Assembly (NCBI RefSeq): GCF_000382885.1
Contig: NZ_CAVK010000150.1
Coordinates: 1 to 64,000, forward strand
Length of the DNA stretch: 64,000 nt
DNA from: Sphingobium indicum BiD32
GTDB taxonomy: Bacteria; Pseudomonadota; Alphaproteobacteria; Sphingomonadales; Sphingomonadaceae
Reading direction: 5' to 3'
Under the pieces are notes generated by a model, which saw nothing but the letters and a program-made list of their open reading frames with translations, did no database searches and was not told the origin of the DNA. The position numbers and the translations under genes were made by a program. This document shows positions 51,645 to 60,037 of this stretch, piece after piece. The first letter of the stretch is position 1, and every line of letters starts with the position of its first letter.

Positions 51645-52624
51645 TGGCGGGCGTCGCGGCGGAGGCGCTGGCGCTTCTCCAGCGCGGCGACAGTGCGTCG
51701 GCGCAGGCGCTGGTCGAGGCGGCTTGCGCACGCGGCGATGGCGATGCGCTGGCGATGCGGGCGCTCTGGCGGGTCGAGGGGCGGCTTGTGCCGCGCGACC
51801 TGATCGCCGCCCGCGCTGATCTGGCCGCTGCGAACACGATCGGTGCAGCGCGAATCCTTGCGGGCTTTCTCGCCGCCGGCACAGGCGGCAAGCGCGACTG
51901 GGCCGGGGCGCTGGCGATGCTGGATGACTGGGCGAGCCGCGATCCGGTAGCCGCGCAGCAGCGGGCCTTGATCGCCGCGATGGCGATCGACACCAAAGGC
52001 GATCCTATCGCTCTGCCGACGGTCAAGCCACTGTCCGACAGCCTGATGATCCTCGCTTTGCCCGGCCTGCTCACCGCGCCGGAATGTGACCTGCTCGCCG
52101 CCCTGTCCGACCGGCGGCTGCGCCCGGCGCTCATCTTTCACGAAGGGCAAAAACGCTTCGTCGCCGATCCAATCCGCGATTCCGACGCGGCAGGATTTCC
52201 CATCGTGTCCGAATGGCCCGCCATCCACGCGATCAACCGCCGACTGGCCGCCGTCAGCGGCACCACCGTAGAACAGGGCGAGACGCTCCAAGTGCTGCGC
52301 TACCGCCCCGGCCAGCAATATCGCCCCCATCTGGACGCCGTGCCGGGCCTCACCAACCAGCGCAGCCTGACCCTGCTGGTCTATCTCAACGATGATTATC
52401 AGGGAGGCGAAACCCACTTCACCCGCCTGCCCCTCACCCATCGCGGTCGCAAGGGCGACGGGCTGCTTTTCGCCAATACCCTGCCCGACGGCCGCCCTGA
52501 CCCGATGAGCGAACATGCCGGGCTGCCGGTGCAGGCAGGTTTGAAACTGATCGCCAGCCGCTGGATCAGACAAAGGCCGCCCGAAAGCCCGGACGGCTTT
52601 GGCCAGCATGAGGCGATGGCGTGA
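51644..52624 (+). CDS. 2OG-Fe(II) oxygenase, prolyl-4-hydroxylase-like
   Basis: A 326-aa protein: a helical, Sel1/TPR-like N-terminal part (about 1-120; ALLQRGDSASAQALVEAACARG) and a C-terminal P4H catalytic domain. Iron and cosubstrate ligands are visible as RPHLDAV (His-X-Asp), SEHAGLPV (distal His) and GLKLIASRW (Lys for 2-oxoglutarate), with VLRYRPGQQYRPH before. The target protein or peptide is unknown. It is coupled to the VWA gene (TGATG) and to the DUF817 gene (GTGA). Confidence 0.85.
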   Translation: MAGVAAEALALLQRGDSASAQALVEAACARGDGDALAMRALWRVEGRLVPRDLIAARADLAAANTIGAARILAGFLAAGTGGKRDWAGALAMLDDWASRDPVAAQQRALIAAMAIDTKGDPIALPTVKPLSDSLMILALPGLLTAPECDLLAALSDRRLRPALIFHEGQKRFVADPIRDSDAAGFPIVSEWPAIHAINRRLAAVSGTTVEQGETLQVLRYRPGQQYRPHLDAVPGLTNQRSLTLLVYLNDDYQGGETHFTRLPLTHRGRKGDGLLFANTLPDGRPDPMSEHAGLPVQAGLKLIASRWIRQRPPESPDGFGQHEAMA

Positions 52625-53490
52625 AGCCTGTGCCGAGCGACCAGACCCGCTTTGCCCGTATCCGGCTGACACTGGAGCAGGCGGCCATTGCGCCGGGCTG
52701 GCGCGGTCCTGTTTTTGAATTTCTGATGTTCGGCTTCAAACAGGGATGGGCCTGTCAGTTCGGTGCCTTGATCCTCGCGCTTTTGCTGGGCACGCATTTT
52801 TTCTATCCGGCGTCAGCGCCGCTGCATCGGTACGACTTTCTGACCCTGTGTGCGCTGGCGATCCAGATCGGCATGATCGCCTTTCGGCTGGAAACATGGC
52901 GCGAAGTCGCGGTGATCGGGATATTCCATATCGTCGGCACGGTGATGGAATTGTTCAAGACGGCAGCGGGGTCCTGGGTCTATCCCGAAGCCAGCCTGCT
53001 GCATATCGGTGCCGTCCCCCTCTTTTCCGGCTTCATGTATGCCGCCGTCGGCAGCTATATCGCGCGTGTCTGGCGCATTTTCGATTTCCGTTTCAGCGCC
53101 TATCCGCCGCGCTGGACCAGTTTCGTCCTTGCCGCCGCCATCTATGTCAATTTCTTCGCCCATCACTGGCTGCCCGACGTTCGCCCGCTGCTGTTCGGCG
53201 TTACCGGGCTGTTGTTCGGGCGCTGCCGCATCTGGTTCAGGCCGCTCCATCATCACCGGTCGATGCCACTGTTGCTGGGCTGGTTCCTCGTTGCGCTCTT
53301 CATCTGGTTTGCTGAGAATATCGCCACCTTTGCCAATGCCTGGAACTATCCCGATCAGGCAGGAGGATGGCGCATGGTGTCGCCCATGAAAATGGCGGCA
53401 TGGTATCTGCTGATGATCATCAGCTTCGTTCTGGTGTCCCTTGTGTCGCCGATCCGGCGGCCTGTCCTACAGCAAACCCGCCTGCTATGA
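52621..53490 (+). CDS. DUF817 family membrane protein
   Basis: A 289-aa polytopic membrane protein of DUF817 with about eight hydrophobic segments. Distinctive parts are FEFLMFGFKQGWACQFG, YDFLTLCALAIQIGMI, KTAAGSWVYPEASLLHI and WFAENIATFANAWNYP. The GTG start overlaps the preceding stop (GTGA). The function of DUF817 is unknown; the charged and aromatic loops with the LHHHRSMP segment could bind a metal, but that is speculation. Confidence 0.85.
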   Translation: MKPVPSDQTRFARIRLTLEQAAIAPGWRGPVFEFLMFGFKQGWACQFGALILALLLGTHFFYPASAPLHRYDFLTLCALAIQIGMIAFRLETWREVAVIGIFHIVGTVMELFKTAAGSWVYPEASLLHIGAVPLFSGFMYAAVGSYIARVWRIFDFRFSAYPPRWTSFVLAAAIYVNFFAHHWLPDVRPLLFGVTGLLFGRCRIWFRPLHHHRSMPLLLGWFLVALFIWFAENIATFANAWNYPDQAGGWRMVSPMKMAAWYLLMIISFVLVSLVSPIRRPVLQQTRLL

Positions 53491-53561
53491 TGCGCAACGC
53501 ACTTTGCGATAGGATCACGCCCACGCAACAAAATGTCACGATTGCCGGGAAATATGCGAAG

Positions 53562-54647
53562 TTAAGGCCGGAACAGCACACCGCCCGCCATCGGCTCCGG
53601 CGCGCCCGTGGTCCCCGGAAAGCTGATCGGCAGCCCCTCCAGATGCCGCACCGCCATATAGGCAAAACCCTGCGCCTCCAGCGCGTCGCCGTCCCAACCC
53701 AGCGCATCCACAGCCCGAACCTCAACCCCGCACCGCGCCGCCAGCATCGCCATCAGCGTCCCATTATGCCGCCCACCGCCCGCGACATGCAGGCAGACCG
53801 GCCGCTCGGCCAGATGCGCGATCCCCCGCGCTACGGCTGCCGCTGAAAAGGCGGTCAGCGTCGCCGCGCCATCTTCAACGCTCAGCCCCTGCACCGCGTC
53901 GATCGTAAACGCCTCCCGATCGATGCTCTTGGGCGGTGGCACGGCAAACCAGGGGTCGGCCAGCATGGCTGCCAGCCGTGCCTCATCCACGCGCCCTTTC
54001 GCGGCGCAAGCCCCACCCGCGTCATAGGCCGCATCCCCATGCGCCTGCATCCAGTTGTCGATCAGCCCGCTCGCCATGCCGGTGTCGAATGCGGTCAGCG
54101 CCCCGTCTGATCCGATTGCGGTGATATTGGCGACCCCGCCCAGATTGAGGATCGCCACCGGCTTTTCCAGCCCGGCGGCCAGCGCACGATGATAGACCGG
54201 CATCAGCGGCGCGCCCTGCCCGCCCGCCGCCACATCCGCGCTGCGCAGGTCACCAACCACGGATATGCCGAACGCCCCGGCCAGCGCCGCGCCATCGCCA
54301 ATCTGCCAGGTCCAGCGGCGGTCAGGCCGGTGCGCCACGGTATGGCCATGAAAGCCGATGACGCCGACATCCTCCGCCATATGGCCGCTGCGGCCAAGCA
54401 GGTTGGCCACCGCCTCCACATGCAGTTCGGTCAGTTCCGCCTCGACCGACGCGATCAGCGGCTCGAACCCCCGCGCGTCCATCGCCATGGCACGGGCGCA
54501 GGCTTCGGTCAGCCGCACCCGGAAGCCGTCATGATAGGGTTGCGCATGAAAAGCGACCGGCTTCACCAGCCCATCCCCGTCGGTCTCGATCAGCGCCGCG
54601 TCGATCCCGTCGCGCGATGTCCCCGACATCAGGCCGATTGCCAGCAT
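53562..54647 (-). CDS. anmK: Anhydro-N-acetylmuramic acid kinase
   Basis: A 361-aa sugar kinase of the ASKHA fold that phosphorylates and opens 1,6-anhydro-MurNAc during peptidoglycan recycling. Family motifs are the N-terminal [54 protein letters not shown] and [14 protein letters not shown] near the C-terminus. Length is normal. It is divergent from tyrS with a 54-bp gap. Confidence 0.95.
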   Translation of the reverse strand: MLAIGLMSGTSRDGIDAALIETDGDGLVKPVAFHAQPYHDGFRVRLTEACARAMAMDARGFEPLIASVEAELTELHVEAVANLLGRSGHMAEDVGVIGFHGHTVAHRPDRRWTWQIGDGAALAGAFGISVVGDLRSADVAAGGQGAPLMPVYHRALAAGLEKPVAILNLGGVANITAIGSDGALTAFDTGMASGLIDNWMQAHGDAAYDAGGACAAKGRVDEARLAAMLADPWFAVPPPKSIDREAFTIDAVQGLSVEDGAATLTAFSAAAVARGIAHLAERPVCLHVAGGGRHNGTLMAMLAARCGVEVRAVDALGWDGDALEAQGFAYMAVRHLEGLPISFPGTTGAPEPMAGGVLFRP

Positions 54648-54701
54648 TTACGACTCTCCGCCTCTTTTACAGCCGCCCTCCCAATGCTACAGGCGCGCGC
54701 C

Positions 54702-55919
54702 ATGAGCAACTATCAGTCCGACCTCCTGCGCCTGCTCGACACGCGCGGCTATATCCATGACGTCACCAATGCGGCAGGTCTCGACGCGCTGGCGCAGAAG
54801 GAGATCGTGCCCGGCTATATCGGGTTCGATCCGACCGCGCCCTCGCTCCATGTCGGCAGCCTGGTACAGATCATGATGCTGCGGCGGATGCAGCAGGCAG
54901 GGCACAAGCCCATCGTCCTGATGGGCGGCGGCACCGGCAAGATCGGCGACCCCAGCTTCAAGGATGAAGCGCGCAAGCTGCTGACCGACGATCTGATCAG
55001 GTCCAACGTCGCCAGCATCAAGCGGGTGTTCGAGAAATTCCTGACCTTTGGTGACGGCCCGACCGACGCGGTGATGGTCGACAATGCCGACTGGCTGGAT
55101 AGACTGGAATATATACCGTTCCTGCGCGACATCGGCCAGCATTTCTCGGTCAATCGGATGCTCAGCTTCGACAGCGTCAAAATGCGGCTGGAGCGTGAAC
55201 AGTCGCTCAGCTTCCTCGAATTCAACTACATGATCCTGCAAGCCTATGACTTTCTGGAACTGTCACGCCGTTCGGCCTGCCGGTTGCAGATGGGCGGATC
55301 GGACCAGTGGGGCAATATCGTCAACGGCATCGAACTGTCGCGCCGGGTCGATGGAACGCAGGTCTATGGTCTCACCAGCCCGCTGATCACCACGGCGGAT
55401 GGCGGCAAGATGGGCAAGACAATGAACGGCGCGGTCTGGCTGAACGCCGACGCGCTGCCGCCCTATGACTATTGGCAATTCTGGCGCAATACCCAGGATG
55501 CCGATGTCGGCCGTTTCATGCGGCTGTTCACTGACCTGCCGCTGGACGAGATCGCCCGGCTCGAAGCCTTGCAGGGCGCGGAGATCAACGAGGCCAAGAA
55601 GATCCTGGCCGACGCCGCCACCGCCATGGCCCATGGCGCGGAAGCCGCTGCCGCGTCTGCTGAAACGGCCCGCAAGACATTCGAGGAAGGCGAGTCCGAC
55701 GCCAACCTGCCGACCGTCAGCATCGGCGCGGAGGGGCTGACGGTGGTGCAGGCCAATGTCGCGCTCGGCTTTGCCACGTCAAACAAGGAAGCGCGGCGAA
55801 AATTGTCGGAAAATGCGATCCGCGTGAACGGAAACGTGGTGAACGATCCGGCCCTGACGCTGAAACCGGGCGACAAGGTGAGTTTCGGCGCGAAAAAGCA
55901 TGGGATAGTGGTCGCCTGA
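54702..55919 (+). CDS. tyrS: Tyrosyl-tRNA synthetase
   Basis: A 405-aa class I synthetase. The HIGH-type motif is [10 protein letters not shown], the KMSKS-type motif [10 protein letters not shown], and the tyrosine pocket is seen in [10 protein letters not shown] and [10 protein letters not shown]. The C-terminal S4 RNA-binding domain follows ([20 protein letters not shown]). ATG 54702 is the family start; a long upstream frame extension lies antisense to anmK and is rejected. Confidence 0.96.
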   Translation: MSNYQSDLLRLLDTRGYIHDVTNAAGLDALAQKEIVPGYIGFDPTAPSLHVGSLVQIMMLRRMQQAGHKPIVLMGGGTGKIGDPSFKDEARKLLTDDLIRSNVASIKRVFEKFLTFGDGPTDAVMVDNADWLDRLEYIPFLRDIGQHFSVNRMLSFDSVKMRLEREQSLSFLEFNYMILQAYDFLELSRRSACRLQMGGSDQWGNIVNGIELSRRVDGTQVYGLTSPLITTADGGKMGKTMNGAVWLNADALPPYDYWQFWRNTQDADVGRFMRLFTDLPLDEIARLEALQGAEINEAKKILADAATAMAHGAEAAAASAETARKTFEEGESDANLPTVSIGAEGLTVVQANVALGFATSNKEARRKLSENAIRVNGNVVNDPALTLKPGDKVSFGAKKHGIVVA

Positions 55920-55995
55920 GGCAGAAAGAATGTTAGAGGAACATTAACCTTTTCTCCTAATGAAGCGTCCATCTTCGCCGCCCTAGGCTGCACCC

Positions 55996-56349
55996 ATGTC
56001 ATCGCTGTTCGCCAACCTCAATCATGTCATGCGGTCCCGCGATCCGGCGGTGGATCAGCGCCGGGCTACCCGTGACCTGGTCGACATGGTGAGCCATGTC
56101 ACGGCGCGCGGCCGCACCCATGGCGTGCGGATCATCAACATTTCCGCGCTCGGTGCCATGTGCCGCAGCGATGGCGAATTGCTGATGGGCGAACGACTGA
56201 CGATCTGGCTGCCGATCCTGAAGGACCATCCCGCCGAAGTCCGCTGGGTCGAGGATGGGCGACTGGGCATCGAGTTCCTGCAACCCATCGCCCCGCGCAC
56301 CTACAACGCGCTGATGGCGCTCATTCCCCCAAGGCAGACGGCCTGGTAA
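55996..56349 (+). CDS. PilZ domain protein
   Basis: A 117-aa single-domain PilZ protein, a probable c-di-GMP receptor. The R-X3-R-type motif is QRRATR at about 20-25 and the second motif N-X-S-X2-G is in NISALGAMC; then a beta-barrel with GERLTIWLPIL and GRLGIEFLQP. The output is unknown. It could respond to c-di-GMP set by enzymes such as the EAL protein at 12234. Its 3' end overlaps the convergent mscS-like gene by 29 bp. Confidence 0.85.
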   Translation: MSSLFANLNHVMRSRDPAVDQRRATRDLVDMVSHVTARGRTHGVRIINISALGAMCRSDGELLMGERLTIWLPILKDHPAEVRWVEDGRLGIEFLQPIAPRTYNALMALIPPRQTAW

Positions 56350-57394
56350 AAGCCTGTCCCGTCTCTATCGACTGGCGGGTACGGACGAGCGCTTCTGGCA
56401 TTTCGCCACGGAGGAAAGACAGCATCGATTCGCGCACCTCGCATCGCAGGTCAAACGCCATCCCGGCGTTGCGCGCACTCAGCAAGCCTCGCAATTCCAG
56501 AGCATCGGCACGGTGATCAGTAACTTGTAATATCGCGACCCGTCCATCCCACCGGCTATTGCCCTGTACCGCCGCCACGAATGCCGTACGGATGCGTTCA
56601 ATGTCGGCGGTCGGATCGACATAAAGAAACACTGTGCCAAGCAGGTCAGACGTGCGAGTCGTCCAGTTCTGGAACGGCTTTTCCAGAAAATAGGACACGG
56701 GCACGATCATGCGCCTGTCGTCCCAGATGCGGATGACGACATAGGTAAGCGTAATATCCTCGACCCGTCCCCATTCGCCTTCCACAATGACAACATCGTC
56801 CAGCCGGATCGGCTCGGAAAAGGCCATCTGGATGCCCGCAATCAGATTTTTAAGCGCCGGCTGCGCCGCTGCACCAACCGCCAGCCCAACTAGGCCCGCC
56901 GACGCCGCCAGCGTAACGCCGATGGTGCGCACCCCCGGTATCGCCATCAACATCATCGCGATGACAAACACCGCCACGATGCTCTGCACGATCCGATAGA
57001 GTATGCGGACGCGGGTGTGACGCTTGCGCGCCTTGAGATTATCCTCGGCGTTGATATCCGCCTGCTGCTCGACGATCTGGCGCACGGCACGCAAAATACC
57101 GAACAGCAGCCAGCCTGCCAGCATGGCAAAGGCCATCCGCGACCCGATAGACCAAAGGACTTGCGCCTTTTGGCCCAGGTCCAGCGACTGAACCCCCGCA
57201 CTCAGCGCCAGCAGCACGACCAGCCAGCGGGTTGGTTGGAAAATCGCTGGCAACAGCACCGGCTGCATCCGCGTCCTAACGACGCGCACCATGATGGCAT
57301 AGATGACCCAGTGCGCGGCGAAAGCGAGTGTCACAGACAGAACAATGGACAGGAGCGCCGTCGGGGCATCGGAAAATAGCTGCAGTCGAATCAT
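56321..57394 (-). CDS. Mechanosensitive ion channel (MscS family)
   Basis: A 357-aa MscS-type channel. About four N-terminal membrane helices precede the pore helix GLVGLAVGAAAQPALKNLIAG, typical of TM3, followed by the beta-domain segments IQMAFSEPIRLDDVVIVEGEWGRVE and TYVVIRIWDDRRMIVPVSYF. It is longer at the N-terminus than E. coli MscS (286 aa), resembling YbdG/YnaI-like members. It would release solutes on hypo-osmotic shock, which would complement trehalose accumulation from the ots genes. Confidence 0.9.
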   Translation of the reverse strand: MIRLQLFSDAPTALLSIVLSVTLAFAAHWVIYAIMVRVVRTRMQPVLLPAIFQPTRWLVVLLALSAGVQSLDLGQKAQVLWSIGSRMAFAMLAGWLLFGILRAVRQIVEQQADINAEDNLKARKRHTRVRILYRIVQSIVAVFVIAMMLMAIPGVRTIGVTLAASAGLVGLAVGAAAQPALKNLIAGIQMAFSEPIRLDDVVIVEGEWGRVEDITLTYVVIRIWDDRRMIVPVSYFLEKPFQNWTTRTSDLLGTVFLYVDPTADIERIRTAFVAAVQGNSRWDGRVAILQVTDHRADALELRGLLSARNAGMAFDLRCEVRESMLSFLRGEMPEALVRTRQSIETGQAFTRPSALGE

Positions 57395-57448
57395 GCCCCG
57401 ACAACGCGACGATACCTGCTTTGTTTCGCTGTCGTAGCATGGCTGCCT

Positions 57449-59512
57449 CTACCCGCCCCGTAGCAACCCCACCGCAGCATCCCGCTCGAACAGATAGAGG
57501 CAGGTTCGCGCCGCCTGTCCGCGCGGGCTGTCGAGGCCGCCATCGCGGTCGATCAGCAGATGCGCGTCATCCCGCGCCGCGTCCAGCAAGGACGCCAGAT
57601 GCTCAGGCGTCGCGAGCTTCAACTGCTGCTCGCCCGACTGGCGCGTCCCCAGCACTTCGCCCGCACCACGCAGCTTCAGATCCTCCTCGGCAATGCGGAA
57701 GCCGTCGTTCGTTTCCCGCATCAGCGCCAGCCGTGCCCGCGATGTTTCACCAAGCGCATTGCCGCGCAGCAGCAGGCAGACCGACGGCTTGTCGCCACGC
57801 CCCACCCGCCCGCGCAACTGGTGCAATTGCGCCAGGCCGAAGCGATCCGCGCCCTCGATGATGATCAGGCTGCTATTGGGCACATCGACGCCAACCTCGA
57901 TCACGGTAGTGGCGACCAATATCTGTGTCCGGTTGGCGGCGAAGGCCTCCATCGCAGCATCTTTGTCCGGCCCCTTCATCCGGCCATGGACCAGACCCAC
58001 CCGATCGCCAAAGCGCAGCTTCAGGGATTCGGCCCGCGCCTCTGCCGCCGCCTGATCGCTCGTCTCGCTCTCCTCGACCAGCGGGCAGACCCAATAGGCT
58101 TGGCCCCCACCCTCGACATGGCGGGCCAGCGCATCGACCACTTCGTCGAGCCGGGTCGCGGCCATCACCACCGTCTGGATCGGCTGGCGACCGGGCGGCA
58201 TCTCGTCCAGTTTGGACACCTCCATTTCACCATAATAGGTCAGGGTCAGTGTCCGGGGAATCGGCGTTGCCGTCATCACCAGCAGGTGCGGCGCGCGCTC
58301 CGCCTTGTTGGCCAGCATCATCCGCTGGGCGACGCCGAAGCGATGCTGTTCGTCGATCACGGCGAGGCCCAGATGCTTATACTGCACCGCTTCCTGAAAG
58401 ATCGCATGGGTGCCAACGAGGATGTCGATGCTGCCATCGGCCAGCCCCATCAATGTGGCCTCGCGTATCTTGCCCTTGTCGCGCCCGGTCAGGATGGCGA
58501 TCTCCACCGGCAGGCCCGACGCCATTTTGCGCAGCGTCTCATAATGTTGCCGCGCCAATATCTCCGTCGGGGCGAGCATCGCGCCCTGCATCCCGGCCTC
58601 GACGGCGTTCAACAACGCCATCAATGCCACCAGTGTCTTGCCCGAACCGACATCGCCCTGGAGCAGCCGCAGCATCGGCGTGCCCTGCGCCATATCGCCC
58701 TCAATTTCGCCAAAAGCGCGACGCTGCGCTCCGGTCGGCGCGAAGGGCAGCTTGAGCATTGCCCGCAACCGCCCGTCGCCTTGGATCGGCACGCCCCGCC
58801 GCCGCCGCGACGATTGCCGCACCAGCATCAGTGCCAGTTGCCCGGCGAAAATCTCGTCATAGGCTAGTCGCTCACGCGCGACCGCGTCGGACGGATCGGC
58901 ATGGACACGCGCCAGCGCCTCACGCCAGCCCGGCCAGTCCTTGCGCACGAGCAGGCTTGGTTCGATCCATTCGGGCAGGTCCGGCGCACGGGCCAGCGCC
59001 TGCCCCACAAAGTCGCGCATCCGGTTGTTGGTCAGTCCTTCGGACAGGCCATAAACCGGCTCGCGCGCAGGAATTGTAGCGGCTTCGTCGGGCGGCAGCA
59101 CATGGTCGGGGTGGACGATCTGGAGATTGTCGCCATAGGCCTCCAGCTTGCCCGACACGAATTTGGGTTCGCCCAGCGGCAGCAGCTTGCGCGGCCAGGC
59201 GCTGTTCCTGCCGAAATAGGTGAGCGAGACATAATTGCCATGCCTGTCGGTCGCATGGACACGGAACGGCGCGCGCGCACTGCCGCTGGCGCGATAGTCC
59301 ACCGGGGTCAGGACAATGCCGATCACCCGGCCCGCATCCGCCATATCCAGCTCGTCGGTCAGGACGCGATCGACCCAACTGACCGGCAGATGGAACGCCA
59401 CATCGACCGCGCGCGCCAGCCCCAGCCGCTCCAGCGGGCGGGCCAACGCCGGTCCAATGCCCTTAAGGACAGAGATTTCGGCAAAGAGCGGATTGAGAAT
59501 ATCGGGTCGCAT
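57449..59512 (-). CDS. recG: ATP-dependent DNA helicase RecG
   Basis: A 687-aa SF2 helicase that reverses stalled forks and processes Holliday junctions. The N-terminal wedge/OB domain (LLPLGEPKFVSGKLEAYG), Walker A LLQGDVGSGKT, DEXH box VIDEQHRFGV, MTATPIPRTL, LVHGRMKG, EVGVDVPN and QLHQLRGRVGRG are all visible. ATG 59512 (MRPDILNPLFAEI) is chosen because RecG proteins start there; the frame is open for a further 135 codons antisense to sdhE and through a palindromic repeat, which is an artefact. It is divergent from sdhE and mfd. Confidence 0.95.
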   Translation of the reverse strand: MRPDILNPLFAEISVLKGIGPALARPLERLGLARAVDVAFHLPVSWVDRVLTDELDMADAGRVIGIVLTPVDYRASGSARAPFRVHATDRHGNYVSLTYFGRNSAWPRKLLPLGEPKFVSGKLEAYGDNLQIVHPDHVLPPDEAATIPAREPVYGLSEGLTNNRMRDFVGQALARAPDLPEWIEPSLLVRKDWPGWREALARVHADPSDAVARERLAYDEIFAGQLALMLVRQSSRRRRGVPIQGDGRLRAMLKLPFAPTGAQRRAFGEIEGDMAQGTPMLRLLQGDVGSGKTLVALMALLNAVEAGMQGAMLAPTEILARQHYETLRKMASGLPVEIAILTGRDKGKIREATLMGLADGSIDILVGTHAIFQEAVQYKHLGLAVIDEQHRFGVAQRMMLANKAERAPHLLVMTATPIPRTLTLTYYGEMEVSKLDEMPPGRQPIQTVVMAATRLDEVVDALARHVEGGGQAYWVCPLVEESETSDQAAAEARAESLKLRFGDRVGLVHGRMKGPDKDAAMEAFAANRTQILVATTVIEVGVDVPNSSLIIIEGADRFGLAQLHQLRGRVGRGDKPSVCLLLRGNALGETSRARLALMRETNDGFRIAEEDLKLRGAGEVLGTRQSGEQQLKLATPEHLASLLDAARDDAHLLIDRDGGLDSPRGQAARTCLYLFERDAAVGLLRGG

Positions 59513-59599
59513 GTCTATCTGGCCAGCATCTACCCCAGCCGGGACGATGGCACAAACATCCGATCGGCTTTTTCCGCGTGTCCGCAAAAGGAACAAATT

Positions 59600-59866
59600 G
59601 TGAACGATGATCCCCAGATGCGCCGCCTGAAATTCCGCGCCTGGCACCGGGGCACGCGCGAATCCGATTATGCGGTGGGCGGCTTTTTCGAGCGCTATCA
59701 CCAGGAATGGAACGCCGAAGAGATCGCCTGGTTTGAGCGCTTCATGGATGAACAGGATGCCGACATCATCGGTTGGGCGCTGGGCACCATTCCCGTGCCG
59801 GACGAATGGAAGGGGCCGATGATGGACAAGTTCCTGAAGTTGGATTTCGTAAAGATCGAGAATTAG
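59600..59866 (+). CDS. sdhE: Succinate dehydrogenase assembly factor SdhE
   Basis: An 88-aa SdhE/DUF339 protein needed for covalent flavinylation of succinate dehydrogenase. The conserved segments are RRLKFRAWHRGTRESD with the RGxxE-type motif region, FERFMDEQDADIIGW and PMMDKFLK. GTG 59600 is chosen for AAAAGGAAC just upstream; an internal ATG at 59618 (MRRLKF) is an alternative. It lies between the divergent recG and mfd, an arrangement I recall as common in alphaproteobacteria. Confidence 0.92.
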   Translation: MNDDPQMRRLKFRAWHRGTRESDYAVGGFFERYHQEWNAEEIAWFERFMDEQDADIIGWALGTIPVPDEWKGPMMDKFLKLDFVKIEN

Positions 59867-59869
59867 AAA

Positions 59870-60017
59870 ATCCTCCCCTGCAAGGGGAGGGGGTGGAATG
59901 GAGGCACGTGACTCCATTCAGCCAGCGTAGCTGGTGGTGGAGGGGTGTCACCCTCACGATAGGGCAACACCCCTCCGTCAGGGCTGCGCCCTGCCACCTC
60001 CCCTGCAAGGGGAGGAA
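59870..60017. repeat. Bipartite palindromic interspersed repeat upstream of mfd
   Basis: A 148-bp element bounded by ATCCTCCCCTGCAAGGGGAGG at the left and CACCTCCCCTGCAAGGGGAGG at the right. The interior has GGAGGGGTGTCACCCTCACGATAGGG, CAACACCCCTCCGTCAGG and a GGGCTGCGCCC hairpin, shared with the copies at 1-53 and 8667-8790. It starts 4 bp after the sdhE stop and ends 20 bp before the mfd ATG. Confidence 0.9.
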
Positions 60018-60037
60018 TATTGGATAGCGATACAGAC

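Noticed and set aside
54189-54701. Upstream extension of tyrS
   Set aside because: It lies antisense to anmK, and TyrS homology starts at 54702.
59513-59917. N-terminal extension of recG
   Set aside because: It reads antisense to sdhE and through a palindromic repeat. RecG homology starts at the ATG at 59512.
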